Shown here: positions 14,988 to 23,634 of the stretch, in pieces
Numbering within the stretch: the stretch's first letter is position 1
How the letters are laid out: every line of letters starts with the position of its first letter
From: CADAWZ01 sp045114665
Lineage (GTDB): Bacteria; Vulcanimicrobiota; CADAWZ01
Assembly: GCA_045114665.1 (NCBI GenBank)
Contig: JBGUKW010000093.1
Span: 1-29,297 of the forward strand
Reading direction: 5' to 3'
Length of the DNA stretch: 29,297 bases
Position numbers and translations under genes: made by a program
Notes under the pieces: generated by a model
Database searches by the model: none
The model's input: the letters and a program-made list of their open reading frames with translations, nothing else
Told to the model about the DNA's origin: nothing

Positions 14988-15028
14988 AAATAAAGAAGCA
15001 GAAACAAATTTAATTATTATCTGCTTCT
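14988..15028 (-). terminator. Terminator-like hairpin after rpsG
   Basis: AGAAGCAGA (14994-15002) pairs exactly with TCTGCTTCT (15020-15028), 17-base loop, followed on the minus strand by TTATTTTTG. It lies 10 bases beyond the rpsG stop, in tandem with the hairpin at 14924-14965. Confidence 0.55.
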
Positions 15029-15037
15029 ATAATATTA

Positions 15038-15508
15038 CTACCATTTGTAGTGAGAGAATGCTTTATTAGCTTCAGCCATTTTGTGAGTATCTTCTCTCTT
15101 CTTTACTGATGCTCCCTTGCCTTCTGATGCATCAAGAAGTTCTGCAGCGAGCTTATCTGTCATTGTTTTTCCGCCTCTCTTGCGAGAATTTCCTACGATC
15201 CATCTCATGGCAAGAGCACGTTTGCGTTCTGGTCTAACTTCTGTTGGAACTTGATATGTAGCACCACCGACTCTTCTTGGTCTTACTTCTACCTGTGGAG
15301 ATACTGTTTCCATAGCAAGTTTAAAAACTTTTACAGGATCTTTACCTGTTTTTGCAGCAATGATGTCAAGAGCACCATAGAAAATCTTTTCAGCTGTGCC
15401 TTTTTTGCCATCAAGCATGAGTTTATTCATGAAGCGAGCGATTGTTTCATCTCCATATACTGGATCAACAATTATTTTTCTTTTTTCAACTTGACCTTTT
15501 CTTGGCAT
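15038..15508 (-). CDS. rpsG: Small subunit ribosomal protein S7 (uS7)
   Basis: The 156-residue protein begins MPRKGQVEKRKIIVDPVYGD and has VEVRPRRVGGATYQVPTEVR and AMRWIVGNSRKRGGKTM; it nucleates assembly of the 30S head and in E. coli represses the str operon. GCGGAGGAATT precedes the ATG. It starts 23 bases after rpsL. Confidence 0.97.
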   Translation of the reverse strand: MPRKGQVEKRKIIVDPVYGDETIARFMNKLMLDGKKGTAEKIFYGALDIIAAKTGKDPVKVFKLAMETVSPQVEVRPRRVGGATYQVPTEVRPERKRALAMRWIVGNSRKRGGKTMTDKLAAELLDASEGKGASVKKREDTHKMAEANKAFSHYKW

Positions 15509-15531
15509 TTATAATTCCTCCGCTGATTACC

Positions 15532-15954
15532 TTACTTTGCGTCTTTAGGTCTCTTTGAACCATATTTAGATCTTGACTGACGACGATTGTTTACTCCAGC
15601 TGTATCCATAGTACCTCTAATGATATGATATCTGATACCTGGAAGGTCTCTTACTCTTCCACCTCTGATCAATACAACAGAGTGCTCTTGAAGGTTATGA
15701 CCGATACCTGGAATATAAGCAGTTACTTCAATACCGTTTGTAAGTCTAACTCTTGCAACTTTTCTAAGAGCTGAGTTTGGTTTCTTTGGGGTTATTGTCT
15801 TAACCTGTGTACAAACTCCTCTTTTTTGTGGGGCTCCACCTAAATTGAATGTTTTCATTTTTAGAGAATTATAGCAAAATCCCAATGCTGGGCATTTGCT
15901 TTTCTTCTTTGGCGTTGTTCTGCCTTTTCTTACGAGTTGATTAATTGTAGGCAT
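15532..15954 (-). CDS. rpsL: Small subunit ribosomal protein S12 (uS12)
   Basis: The 140-residue protein takes part in decoding and is the streptomycin-sensitivity determinant. PKKPNSALRKVARVRLTNG and GGRVRDLPGIRYHIIRGTMD are typical; both lysines linked to streptomycin resistance appear wild type in context. Between KCPAL and PQKRGVC it has the longer insertion seen in B. subtilis-like S12. TGGAG lies 7 bases before the ATG. It is the first gene of the str operon, behind a strong promoter. Confidence 0.97.
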   Translation of the reverse strand: MPTINQLVRKGRTTPKKKSKCPALGFCYNSLKMKTFNLGGAPQKRGVCTQVKTITPKKPNSALRKVARVRLTNGIEVTAYIPGIGHNLQEHSVVLIRGGRVRDLPGIRYHIIRGTMDTAGVNNRRQSRSKYGSKRPKDAK

Positions 15955-15994
15955 GTTACTACTCCATATTAGTATTTATTTTTTTATTTACATA

Positions 15995-16020
15995 CCTTTT
16001 TTACACTAATTGTAAAAAGG
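15995..16020 (-). promoter_or_regulatory. Hairpin in the rpsL leader
   Basis: CCTTTTT(T)ACA (15995-16005) pairs with TGTAAAAAGG (16011-16020) with one bulge, 40 bases upstream of the rpsL start within its roughly 110-base leader. There is no T run in the right place for a terminator; a regulatory role is only a guess. Confidence 0.4.
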
Positions 16021-16074
16021 ATAGTTTTTTATTTTATATCATTGAAATCGAAAAAGTCTTCAATGCGTTTTTAT

Positions 16075-16103
16075 ATTTTATCATTCTAAAAATATAATGT
16101 CAA
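16075..16103 (-). promoter_or_regulatory. Sigma-70-type promoter of the str operon
   Basis: TTGACA (16098-16103) and TAAAAT (16075-16080) with 17-base spacing, 120 bases upstream of rpsL. It is divergent from the plus-strand gene at 16276. The rest of the 15955-16275 gap is A/T rich. Confidence 0.8.
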
Positions 16104-16129
16104 GTAGAAAAATAACTAACTGGCAAAAA

Positions 16130-16157
16130 TTATCAAAAAATACAAAAAAAATATTAT
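16130..16157 (+). promoter_or_regulatory. Weak candidate promoter of the coiled-coil ATPase gene
   Basis: TTATCA (16130-16135) and TATTAT (16152-16157) are 16 bases apart. Downstream are two copies of TTCAAAGGA (16180-16188 and 16193-16201) and a 9-bp hairpin (16212-16220 with 16232-16240) in the leader. The -35 match is poor in an A-rich region. Confidence 0.3.
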
Positions 16158-16275
16158 GATAAAATCAAGAGATAAAAATTTCAAAGGAAAAATTCAAAGG
16201 ACAAAAGCAAAAAGATATATAATTATTAAAGATATATCTTAAAATTAATCATGACGGAAATTGGAGTATTTTAAC

Positions 16276-19113
16276 ATGGACATAGAAAATAACGATGCCG
16301 TAATGAAAATTGAAGCAGAAGCTGAATTAAAATTACTCAGAGCAGTAATTGGAAACAGCCCTAAAAGAGACGAAATAATAGACACTTTTTCAAAAGGCAA
16401 TTTAACAGAAGGACTAAATGGCATATATGTCGCTGTTTTTCAATGTCTAAATGACAGCGAAAAAATAACAACTAAAAAATTGTCCCAGATGATTGATCCA
16501 GAAATGGCAGAATATCTATGTTCGGGTAGCCCAAGCATTGAAGAGACGGAAACAGCTTTAAAAGTATTAAGAAGCAGGCAAATTAATAAAAATAACATCA
16601 ATCAAAGAATAAATGACCAAAAAGACAAAATAAGAGTAATTTCCGACAAATTAGACCAAGGTGAAATAACTGCAGAAATTTGGAGTAAAGCTGTAAGTGA
16701 AATAATGCAGTTACAATATGGCGAAGAAAAAAACAGCAAAAATTCAGAAACGGTGATGTTACTTGAAGAAATATCACGACTTGCTGAAGAAAATAAATCC
16801 CATTTACAAGAGATTGAAACATTTGAAGAAAAAGAAAAAAAATTTAAAACAGAAATAAAGAACAAAAACCTTGAACTCTCTGATTTAAAGAGGGAAATAA
16901 GAATAAAAGATTCTGCTATAAATGTACAAAATAGCAAAATAGATGAATTAAACAAAATATTAAAAGAAGAAAGAAAAAAACTAAAAGAAGAAAAGAAAAA
17001 AAATACAGATAATCAAGAAAAACTTTCAGAAATTGACAATTTAACAGAAGAATTAGAAACAACAATAAAGAAAGTTGACGAATTGACAGCTTCTTTAAAA
17101 TTGAGCGATAATGCTGTTCACGAACAGAGTGAAAAAATAAAAAAACTAAATGAAGAATTAAAGAAAAAAAATGAAGAAGAAACGATAAAAATACAACAAA
17201 GTAAGAAAACTTTTGAACAACAAATAAACAATTTAAATGAAATAATAAAAAATTTAAAAGATGAAATAAAAGATAAGACAGAAAAAGATGAAAATAAAAA
17301 TACAGCCATAGAAGAACTGATAAAAGACAACACAAATCTAAAAGAAAAAGTGCAAAAATTAGAAGATGAATTAAAAAATAAAGATACAGATAATAGAACA
17401 AAAGATAATGATAACAACTCCGAAAAAATAGACGAACTAAAAGAGAGAATAAAAGAACTCGAACAAGAAATAAAAACTAAAGATGAAGATAAGAAAACAA
17501 AAGATGATGAAAGCTCACAAAATGAAACAAATGAAACAGATGAATTAAAAGAGAGAATAAAAGAACTTGAACAAGAAATAAAAATTAAAGATGAAGAAGC
17601 AAAGACAATAAAAGAAGATGAAACATCTGAGCAAGAGGCATTTGAACAAGAGCTGAACAATCTAAATGAAATAATACAACATCTTGAAACTGAATTAAAA
17701 ACAAGAGATGAAGAAGATAAAATAAAAAGTAATGAAAATAATCTCATAAAAAAACAATATGAGCAAGATATTAAGGCATTAAATATAAAAATACAAAAAC
17801 TTGAATCAGAATTAGATACAATAAATGAACTAAATGACATAAGCATAACTGCAAATAATGATTCCAAAATAGAAAAACTTGAAGATAAAATAAAAACTCT
17901 TGAAGAAGAATTGAAAAAAAGAGATGAACTTGAAGCTGAATTTGATGAAAGAGAAATTGAATTTGCAGAAAATATTAGAAATCTAATAAAAGAAAATCAA
18001 GAATTACAAGAAAAAGCCAAAATTCTTGAATCAAAAGACGAGGAAATAAAAAAATTACATGAAGATTTGAAAAAAGCAGAAAAGAAAAACACCCATGTAA
18101 TTCATGAAGTTGTACACAAACAAGAATTAAGTCAAGAAAGCACATTCAATTTTGAAGATGACGAACTTTTAGATATAGTATTGCAAAATATAAGAGAGGG
18201 ATATCCTTCCTTAAATAATCCTATAAAAATAGGTGTTGATCAGATACAGATAAATAAAAAACTTGGCGGATTACAGGGAATAACAGCAATATGTGGCAAT
18301 TCACAATGCGGAAAAACATCCCTTGCTCTTCAATTTTCTCTTGAATCTTTAATGAACAATGAAAGTGGATTTGTTCTTTTCTATACATCAGATCATCTGC
18401 CAGAAGAGATGTATTGCAGAATGACCTCTCAACTTTCTGGAATAAACTTACAAGAAATCCAATATGGCTCTATAAATTTTGAAGATGAACAAATAATTGA
18501 TATTATAAACCAAGCATGTACATTGATATCATCATTCAAAAATAGACTAAAAATAATAAGTGCAGAACATTTTCCAAAATCTGTTGAAGAACTAAAAAGC
18601 CAAATAGAAGCAATGGTAAAATTTACAAACGGCGGAAGAGGCTTAGTTGTAATAGATTCTATGAGAGGAATGGTTGCCGAATTAAAAGATGACGAGCAAC
18701 ATATTATAAATGCACTTAGAAAAATGATAAATACATATTCTCTCGCTACAATAATTACGAAATATGGCAAAAAAACAGATAAAGATGAAGCAATAAATTC
18801 TGCAGATACAGTGTTGGAATTCCAACCAGATAGAGTTGTAAAAAATAAAGAAACAGGAGAAAATGATCTTATCATACATACAATGTCAAGATATACAGAA
18901 CCATTCCAGATACAGATGACCTTCTCTCCAAAGACCTGTTTCTTCAATGCAAGAAATAAAAAATTCAAAGCAAGACTAGTAATGAGTGATGAGGTAACAA
19001 ATATTGGAAATAAAATTGTAAAAAAAATGCCACTTCCTCAAAATCAATATACCCCAAAGCCACTGATGACAGAAGAGGTAAAACCTCAACAAAATTTATA
19101 CGAGATATTGTAA
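16276..19113 (+). CDS. DnaB-like ATPase with a DnaG-C/DnaB-N-like N-terminus and a very long coiled coil
   Basis: The 945-residue protein has three parts. Residues 1 to about 110 are helical and read like the DnaG C-terminal or DnaB N-terminal domain (AEAELKLLRAVI at the start, ALKVLRSRQINKNNINQRI at the end). Residues about 150 to 605 are charged heptad-type coiled coil rich in K, E, D and N, with DELKERIKELEQEIK repeated 36 residues apart. From about 625 it matches the DnaB RecA-fold: Walker A GNSQCGKTS (674-682), a TSDHLPEEMYCRM helix like DnaB's SLEM segment, Walker B VVIDSM (D794), and IIHTMSRYTEPFQIQMTF in place of the usual RNGPTG strand. Start ATG 16276 has TTGGAG 9 bases upstream. 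It stands alone, divergent from rpsL. A replication, repair or chromosome-organising ATPase is likely; a true helicase is unproven. Confidence 0.8.
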   Translation: MDIENNDAVMKIEAEAELKLLRAVIGNSPKRDEIIDTFSKGNLTEGLNGIYVAVFQCLNDSEKITTKKLSQMIDPEMAEYLCSGSPSIEETETALKVLRSRQINKNNINQRINDQKDKIRVISDKLDQGEITAEIWSKAVSEIMQLQYGEEKNSKNSETVMLLEEISRLAEENKSHLQEIETFEEKEKKFKTEIKNKNLELSDLKREIRIKDSAINVQNSKIDELNKILKEERKKLKEEKKKNTDNQEKLSEIDNLTEELETTIKKVDELTASLKLSDNAVHEQSEKIKKLNEELKKKNEEETIKIQQSKKTFEQQINNLNEIIKNLKDEIKDKTEKDENKNTAIEELIKDNTNLKEKVQKLEDELKNKDTDNRTKDNDNNSEKIDELKERIKELEQEIKTKDEDKKTKDDESSQNETNETDELKERIKELEQEIKIKDEEAKTIKEDETSEQEAFEQELNNLNEIIQHLETELKTRDEEDKIKSNENNLIKKQYEQDIKALNIKIQKLESELDTINELNDISITANNDSKIEKLEDKIKTLEEELKKRDELEAEFDEREIEFAENIRNLIKENQELQEKAKILESKDEEIKKLHEDLKKAEKKNTHVIHEVVHKQELSQESTFNFEDDELLDIVLQNIREGYPSLNNPIKIGVDQIQINKKLGGLQGITAICGNSQCGKTSLALQFSLESLMNNESGFVLFYTSDHLPEEMYCRMTSQLSGINLQEIQYGSINFEDEQIIDIINQACTLISSFKNRLKIISAEHFPKSVEELKSQIEAMVKFTNGGRGLVVIDSMRGMVAELKDDEQHIINALRKMINTYSLATIITKYGKKTDKDEAINSADTVLEFQPDRVVKNKETGENDLIIHTMSRYTEPFQIQMTFSPKTCFFNARNKKFKARLVMSDEVTNIGNKIVKKMPLPQNQYTPKPLMTEEVKPQQNLYEIL

Positions 19114-19156
19114 AAAAAAATAGAGCTGTGAAAAAAGTAAATATTTTTTCACAGCT
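19113..19156. terminator. Bidirectional terminator between convergent genes
   Basis: A perfect 13-bp stem (19124-19136 with 19144-19156) starts right after the plus-strand ATPase stop. The minus side has a T run of nine; the plus side has TTCTTTGTTTT. It serves both the ATPase gene and the convergent gene ending at 19175. Confidence 0.85.
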
Positions 19157-19174
19157 TCTTTGTTTTAAAACAAT

Positions 19175-20458
19175 TTAAGATAACTTTTCAACTTCTGAAA
19201 GTGCCTTAAGTACTCCGAATTGAATATGAGAGAATGAAAGACCACCCTGTAAATATGCACTATATGGTGGTCTCAATGGTCCATCACAAGACAATTCAAT
19301 AGAAGAGCCTTGTACAAATGTTCCACCTGCCATAATTATTGGATCTCTATAACCAGGCATGTCAACAGCTTCTGGAACAGCAAAACCATCTACCGGAGAA
19401 GCAGACTGTATCCCTTTACAAAATGCTGTCATTATTTTAGGATCACCAAATTTTATTCCCTGTATTATATCTGTTCTCTTATCTGTTGGCTTCGGCAATA
19501 CTTCAAAACCGAGAGAATTCAACATTTCAGATGCCCAAACAGCTCCTTCTATTGCTCCACTTACTATTGTAGGAGCTTCAAAAAATCCTTGATACATCAA
19601 TCTTCCAATACCAAGTGCAGACCCTTCATCTGTTCCAATACCTGGTGATGTCAAATAAGAAGCGGCTCTCTCTATTAACTCTGACTTACCTGCTACATAT
19701 CCACCTGCAGGAGATATTCCACCACCTGCATTTTTAATCAGTGATCCACCTGTAATATCAGCACCAATAGCAGTTGGCTCGCATTTTTCACCAAATTCCC
19801 CATAGCAATTATCAACCATTACAATTATATTTGGGTCTATATTCTTTACAAAATCAATAGCAACTTTCATTTTTTCAAGATTCATGCTTGGTCTCCAAGT
19901 ATAGCCCAAAGACCGCTGAATATATACCATTTTTGTCTTTTTAGTTTTTAATGCCTTTTCTATCTCTTCAAAATCAAAAGAAGCATCTTCTTTGAGTGAA
20001 ATTTCGTCATATTCTATTCCCCACTCTTTTAATGAACCATACCAACCTTCTCCACCTTTTATTACAGGAATCATTGTATCATAAGGAGTACCAACTATTG
20101 AAATCCATCTGTCATTTGGTCTCAATATTCCAAAAAGAGCAGAAGAAAGAGCATGTGTTCCTGAAACAAATTGAGCTCTTACCAATGCCTTTTCTGTTCC
20201 AAAAACTTCTGCATAAATCTTGTCAAGTGTTTCTCTTCCTTCATCTCCAAAAGCATAACCAGTAGAATTTTTTAAATGATAATCGGATACATTGTTGTGT
20301 TTAAAAGCATTTAAAACTCTGAGCTGATTATATGCTCCAATTTCTCTAACTTCTTTTCTCCTTTTTTCTGTTGCAATCTCTGCTTTTTCTGCTAAATCAA
20401 GTAACTTTTGACTTATATTCCATTCTGATACCAAAAGATTTTTAGTTTCTGTCAACAT
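19175..20458 (-). CDS. PLP-dependent methionine gamma-lyase/aluminium resistance family protein
   Basis: The 427-residue protein matches the family annotated as aluminium resistance or methionine gamma-lyase-like (B. subtilis YnbB). Visible features are NSTGYAFGDEGRETLDKIYA, QFVSGTHALSSALFG, the PLP-binding aspartate in MVDNCYGEF (D216) and the lysine in GGSLIKNAGGG (K242). The reaction is not firmly known; C-S lyase activity is inferred from fold. I chose ATG 20458, with GGGG 9 bases upstream; an ATG at 20473 would add five residues but has no ribosome binding site. A near-consensus promoter lies immediately upstream, leaving a leader of about 30 bases. Confidence 0.88.
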   Translation of the reverse strand: MLTETKNLLVSEWNISQKLLDLAEKAEIATEKRRKEVREIGAYNQLRVLNAFKHNNVSDYHLKNSTGYAFGDEGRETLDKIYAEVFGTEKALVRAQFVSGTHALSSALFGILRPNDRWISIVGTPYDTMIPVIKGGEGWYGSLKEWGIEYDEISLKEDASFDFEEIEKALKTKKTKMVYIQRSLGYTWRPSMNLEKMKVAIDFVKNIDPNIIVMVDNCYGEFGEKCEPTAIGADITGGSLIKNAGGGISPAGGYVAGKSELIERAASYLTSPGIGTDEGSALGIGRLMYQGFFEAPTIVSGAIEGAVWASEMLNSLGFEVLPKPTDKRTDIIQGIKFGDPKIMTAFCKGIQSASPVDGFAVPEAVDMPGYRDPIIMAGGTFVQGSSIELSCDGPLRPPYSAYLQGGLSFSHIQFGVLKALSEVEKLS

Positions 20459-20493
20459 AAAACAAAACCCCATATTTTCTACATAATCGCCTA

Positions 20494-20522
20494 ATTTTAT
20501 AATATAAAACAGTTATTGTCAA
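20494..20522 (-). promoter_or_regulatory. Sigma-70-type promoter of the methionine gamma-lyase-like gene
   Basis: TTGACA (20517-20522) and TAAAAT (20494-20499) with 17-base spacing, identical boxes to the rpsL promoter. It implies strong, separate transcription. Confidence 0.8.
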
Positions 20523-20855
20523 CTCCAATCTATCGTGAATATTTAGAGTTGCTCTACTTCCCATAAATATATAGTATCTATCGAAATTATCTAAAATATC
20601 TTAATAAAAAATTTACAAAAATTGATTTTTTAAAATAATATTTAGGCATAACTTGTAATATTTGGCAAATACAATAAAATTATAAAAAGCATAAAAATTA
20701 TTGTTTACTTAAAAATTAAGTCGATCGCTTCCATTTATCCAATTTCTGCCTGATCTGCTGAATAAACTACTAAATTTAAATTAAGCCGTAAATTATTATT
20801 TAATTTGTAGGCTCATCTTTTGTCTTATATTGTTTTATTAGTGAGGGGCTGAAAC
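20523..20855. other. Non-coding gap, mostly A/T-rich, no gene seen
   Basis: Between the promoter at 20494-20522 and the GIY-YIG stop I find no gene with a start and ribosome binding site. An imperfect hairpin spans about 20767-20815 and could end the GIY-YIG transcript, though it lacks a T run. A patch at about 20717-20770 is richer in G+C than its surroundings and stays open for some 20 codons on the minus strand; it may be a relic, but I cannot name it. Confidence 0.5.
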
Positions 20856-21548
20856 TTATTCAGCAATATTCCTGTATATATCTATAGGTTGCCCTATTTC
20901 ATTTTTCCAGTCAGTCCATCCATCGTTTGATTGATTCAGAACAACTGCTCCAACAAATGAAGGTGAACATTCACCGAGTTCAACATCTTCGAGTAATTTT
21001 CCATTGTTATCTAATGGTAATGTTTCCCTAATGCTCTTTGATTTTTGAGAAACACCAGCATCTTCAGAAATTCCAAGTACACTGCCTTTTAATAGTTTCC
21101 AATTTCCATTTTTTACTTCTGCAGTTGCTTTAACAATCTTATTATTATCTGATTTTTTCTTTTTCTCAAATTTGTATCTTCCATTTGGAATCAATTTACT
21201 TTTTCTATTTTCGGTAGCAGTATCAAAAATTTCTTCTCTTGTCTCTGTCCTAGGAAAAATAATTTTTCCTGCAAATGAAGAGAGAAGTTCTGTAACTAAA
21301 TTCACATCAAGGGCAAATAATTCAGTATCTGCAACACGACTTTTTTCAAAAATATTGTGAAGCATTTTTTCTTTTTCATCATAATTATCAACTTCAATAG
21401 CAAAAACTCTTTTAAATCCTGTTACATTGCTGTATCCATTATGTTCTAAATTATACATGCGTTGTTCAAAATTATTAGAGTTTGTTTTTCCTATTTTAAT
21501 CAATCCAGGTACTATAGATGTCATAATGTAGATAATGCCTTTTCCCAT
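20856..21548 (-). CDS. GIY-YIG nuclease-domain protein with C-terminal DUF4357
   Basis: The 230-residue protein opens with a GIY-YIG domain of the T5orf172 type: IIYIM (5-9), IKIGKT (17-22), then QRMYNLEH with the conserved arginine, and a downstream FEKSRVADTELFAL. A basic linker follows, then a DUF4357 domain from about residue 140, ending SPSFVGAVVLNQSNDGWTDW. Such proteins are predicted DNA endonucleases, often near restriction or mobile DNA; the target is unknown. AAGGAAAAT precedes the ATG, which lies 12 bases after the radical SAM stop, so the two form one transcript. A methyltransferase relic lies 2 kb away at 23635. Confidence 0.85.
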   Translation of the reverse strand: MGKGIIYIMTSIVPGLIKIGKTNSNNFEQRMYNLEHNGYSNVTGFKRVFAIEVDNYDEKEKMLHNIFEKSRVADTELFALDVNLVTELLSSFAGKIIFPRTETREEIFDTATENRKSKLIPNGRYKFEKKKKSDNNKIVKATAEVKNGNWKLLKGSVLGISEDAGVSQKSKSIRETLPLDNNGKLLEDVELGECSPSFVGAVVLNQSNDGWTDWKNEIGQPIDIYRNIAE

Positions 21549-21560
21549 TCCATATTTTCC

Positions 21561-23570
21561 TTAATGTTTTTTGAATCTCGAATTTCTGTCTTGTCCTTGC
21601 TTTGAATTTGCACTAAATCTCGAGTTTCTTCCTTGATTTGGCTTTGAATTTGCACTAAATCTCGAATTTAGACCTTGATCTGGCTTTGATTTTGCACTAA
21701 ATTTTGAATTTCGCCTCTGTTCTTGTCTTGAGTTATGGAAACCGCCTTTTTTAGAATGTTTTTCAAATTTTGTGTCTTTTTCAAATCTGTTATCTGGCTT
21801 TCCAAATCTTCTGTTTTTCTCCACTTTTACAGGACGACCACTCGTTTTTCTTCTCTCTTCTTTAATTTCCTCGACAGCATTTACCAATAGTTCTTTTGAT
21901 TCAGCCCTCAACTTTTTACTTTTGATTACATGCATACTTTTTTCTGTATTGTAATCTATATTGCTGTAATACATTGCAGCCGCTGCTGTCATTGGCAGAG
22001 GAATAAAACTTTGGACTTGTTGTAAATTCCATCTTCTTTTTGAAAGAAAATTGCTTACAACCTGCATTTCATTTTCTGTACAACCAGGGAATCCTGACAT
22101 AAAATAAGGAACGATATATTGTTCTTTATTAGTTTCTTTACATGCATCTTCAAATATCTGCATAAATTTATAGAAAGTTTCAGGATCAGGTTTTCTCATT
22201 CTGTTTAGAACATTTCTGTGAAGATGTTCTGGAGCTACTTTTAAATGACCTGAGACATGATATTTTACAAGCTCTTTTATATAATTTGGAAATTTTATAG
22301 CAACATCCATTCTTATTCCAGAATTTATAAAGACATGTTTTACACCTTCTGTCTTTCTGACTGCCTTGTAAAGATCTATTGCTTCTGAGGCACTGAGTTT
22401 GAAATTTTTACATGGTTCAGGATATAGACAGCTTGGTCTTCTGCAACCTTTACAATGTTTAGTTATTCCATTTTTACAGCCATATAAATTTGCTGTTGGT
22501 CCACCTAAATCTGTTATTGTTCCACTGTGTTTTTTGCAGTTTGCAAGCATTTCTTTTACTTCTTTTAAAATAGATTCTTTGCTTCTTGAAGTTATAAATT
22601 TTCCTTGGTGGAAAGATAAACTGCAGAAAGAACAACCACCAGCACAACCTCTTAAAATAGTTATTGAATCTTTAACCATATTCCAAGCAGGAATTTCTTC
22701 TTTATAAGAAGGGTGAGGAAGGCGTGTAAATGGCAAATTATATACTTTGTCCATTTCTTCTGTTGTGAGTGGAAATTGTGGTGGATTTACGACCAATGCT
22801 CTATCTCCATGCATTTGCAAAAGAGGTTTTCCACAATATGGATTCATCTCTTTTTCGATCATTTTGGTCATGTCAAATAATGCACTTCTAACTTTTTGGC
22901 ATGATTCAAAAGAAGGCAATTTTACATATTCGTCTTGTTTTAATAATTCTGTCTCGTTTTTACCTAAAAGCCTTGCAGTTCCTCTTATGTTTGAAAAATC
23001 GTAACTTCCATTTGCACATGCTTCTGCTATTTCGAGAATTGATTTTTCACCCATTCCAAACATCAAAACATCTGCTTTTGAAGGCAATAAAATTGTTGGT
23101 TTTATTTTATCTTCCCAAAAATCATAGTGTACACATCTTCTTAAAGAAGCCTCTATTCCACCGAGTGCAACTGTTATACCTGGGAAAACTCTTTTTAACA
23201 TTTGGGTATATACTACTGTTGGAAAATTTGGTCTCATTCCAGCTCTTCCACCTGGTGTATAAGCATCGTCATGACGAATTTTTTTTGCTGCTGTGTAATG
23301 TGCCAATATTGAATCGAGATTTCCTGCTGTAACGCCACAGAAAAAGCGAGGTCTGCCCATTACTTCAAATGCTTTTGGATCGTTCCAATCTGGTTGGGCT
23401 ATTATTCCTACTTTGTAGCCGTGACTTAAAAGAACTCGCCCTATTATTGCAACTCCAAAACTGTGATGGTCTATATAGGCATCTCCTGTTACTAAAAGGA
23501 CATCGAGCTGTGGCCAACCCAATTTGTCCATTTCTTCTCTTGTCATTGGTAAAAATTTTTCTGTTTCCAT
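21561..23570 (-). CDS. YgiQ family radical SAM protein
   Basis: The 669-residue protein has the YgiQ N-terminus (DVLLVTGDAYIDHHSFGVAI), the middle GGIEASLRRCVHYDFW, and the radical SAM cluster CAGGCSFC followed by SLSFHQGKFITSRS. VAPEHLHRNVLNRMRKPDPE and QSFIPLPMTAAAAMYY are also family hallmarks. The substrate of YgiQ is unknown. The last 60 or so residues are low-complexity and basic, built from 14-residue repeats (core NSRFSANSKPNQGR) encoded by 42-bp DNA repeats at about 21599-21720, in the position of the variable YgiQ tail. GAGGAAATAAA precedes the ATG. It leads the GIY-YIG gene. Confidence 0.93.
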   Translation of the reverse strand: METEKFLPMTREEMDKLGWPQLDVLLVTGDAYIDHHSFGVAIIGRVLLSHGYKVGIIAQPDWNDPKAFEVMGRPRFFCGVTAGNLDSILAHYTAAKKIRHDDAYTPGGRAGMRPNFPTVVYTQMLKRVFPGITVALGGIEASLRRCVHYDFWEDKIKPTILLPSKADVLMFGMGEKSILEIAEACANGSYDFSNIRGTARLLGKNETELLKQDEYVKLPSFESCQKVRSALFDMTKMIEKEMNPYCGKPLLQMHGDRALVVNPPQFPLTTEEMDKVYNLPFTRLPHPSYKEEIPAWNMVKDSITILRGCAGGCSFCSLSFHQGKFITSRSKESILKEVKEMLANCKKHSGTITDLGGPTANLYGCKNGITKHCKGCRRPSCLYPEPCKNFKLSASEAIDLYKAVRKTEGVKHVFINSGIRMDVAIKFPNYIKELVKYHVSGHLKVAPEHLHRNVLNRMRKPDPETFYKFMQIFEDACKETNKEQYIVPYFMSGFPGCTENEMQVVSNFLSKRRWNLQQVQSFIPLPMTAAAAMYYSNIDYNTEKSMHVIKSKKLRAESKELLVNAVEEIKEERRKTSGRPVKVEKNRRFGKPDNRFEKDTKFEKHSKKGGFHNSRQEQRRNSKFSAKSKPDQGLNSRFSANSKPNQGRNSRFSANSKQGQDRNSRFKKH
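21599..21720 (-). repeat. 42-bp tandem repeats in the 3' end of the ygiQ-like gene
   Basis: Units starting GCTTTGAATTTGCACTAAAT (plus strand) begin at 21599 and 21641, with a third, diverged unit at 21683; the spacing is 42 bases. They keep the frame and encode the 14-residue repeats of the basic tail. Confidence 0.85.
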
Positions 23571-23634
23571 TTTATTTCCTCAATTTCTTTTGTCTAATGT
23601 GCTTTTATAATATCTATTTTTGATGTTTTTCGTT

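Noticed and set aside
17118..17867. Long minus-strand open frames (for example 249 residues) inside the coiled-coil gene
   Set aside because: They are mirror images of the A-rich coiled-coil codons: Ser/Phe/Leu-rich with no ribosome site, and the plus frame has clear domains.
20700..20790. CGATCGC as a HIP1-type cyanobacterial repeat
   Set aside because: Only one imperfect copy occurs in 29 kb; HIP1 would be frequent.
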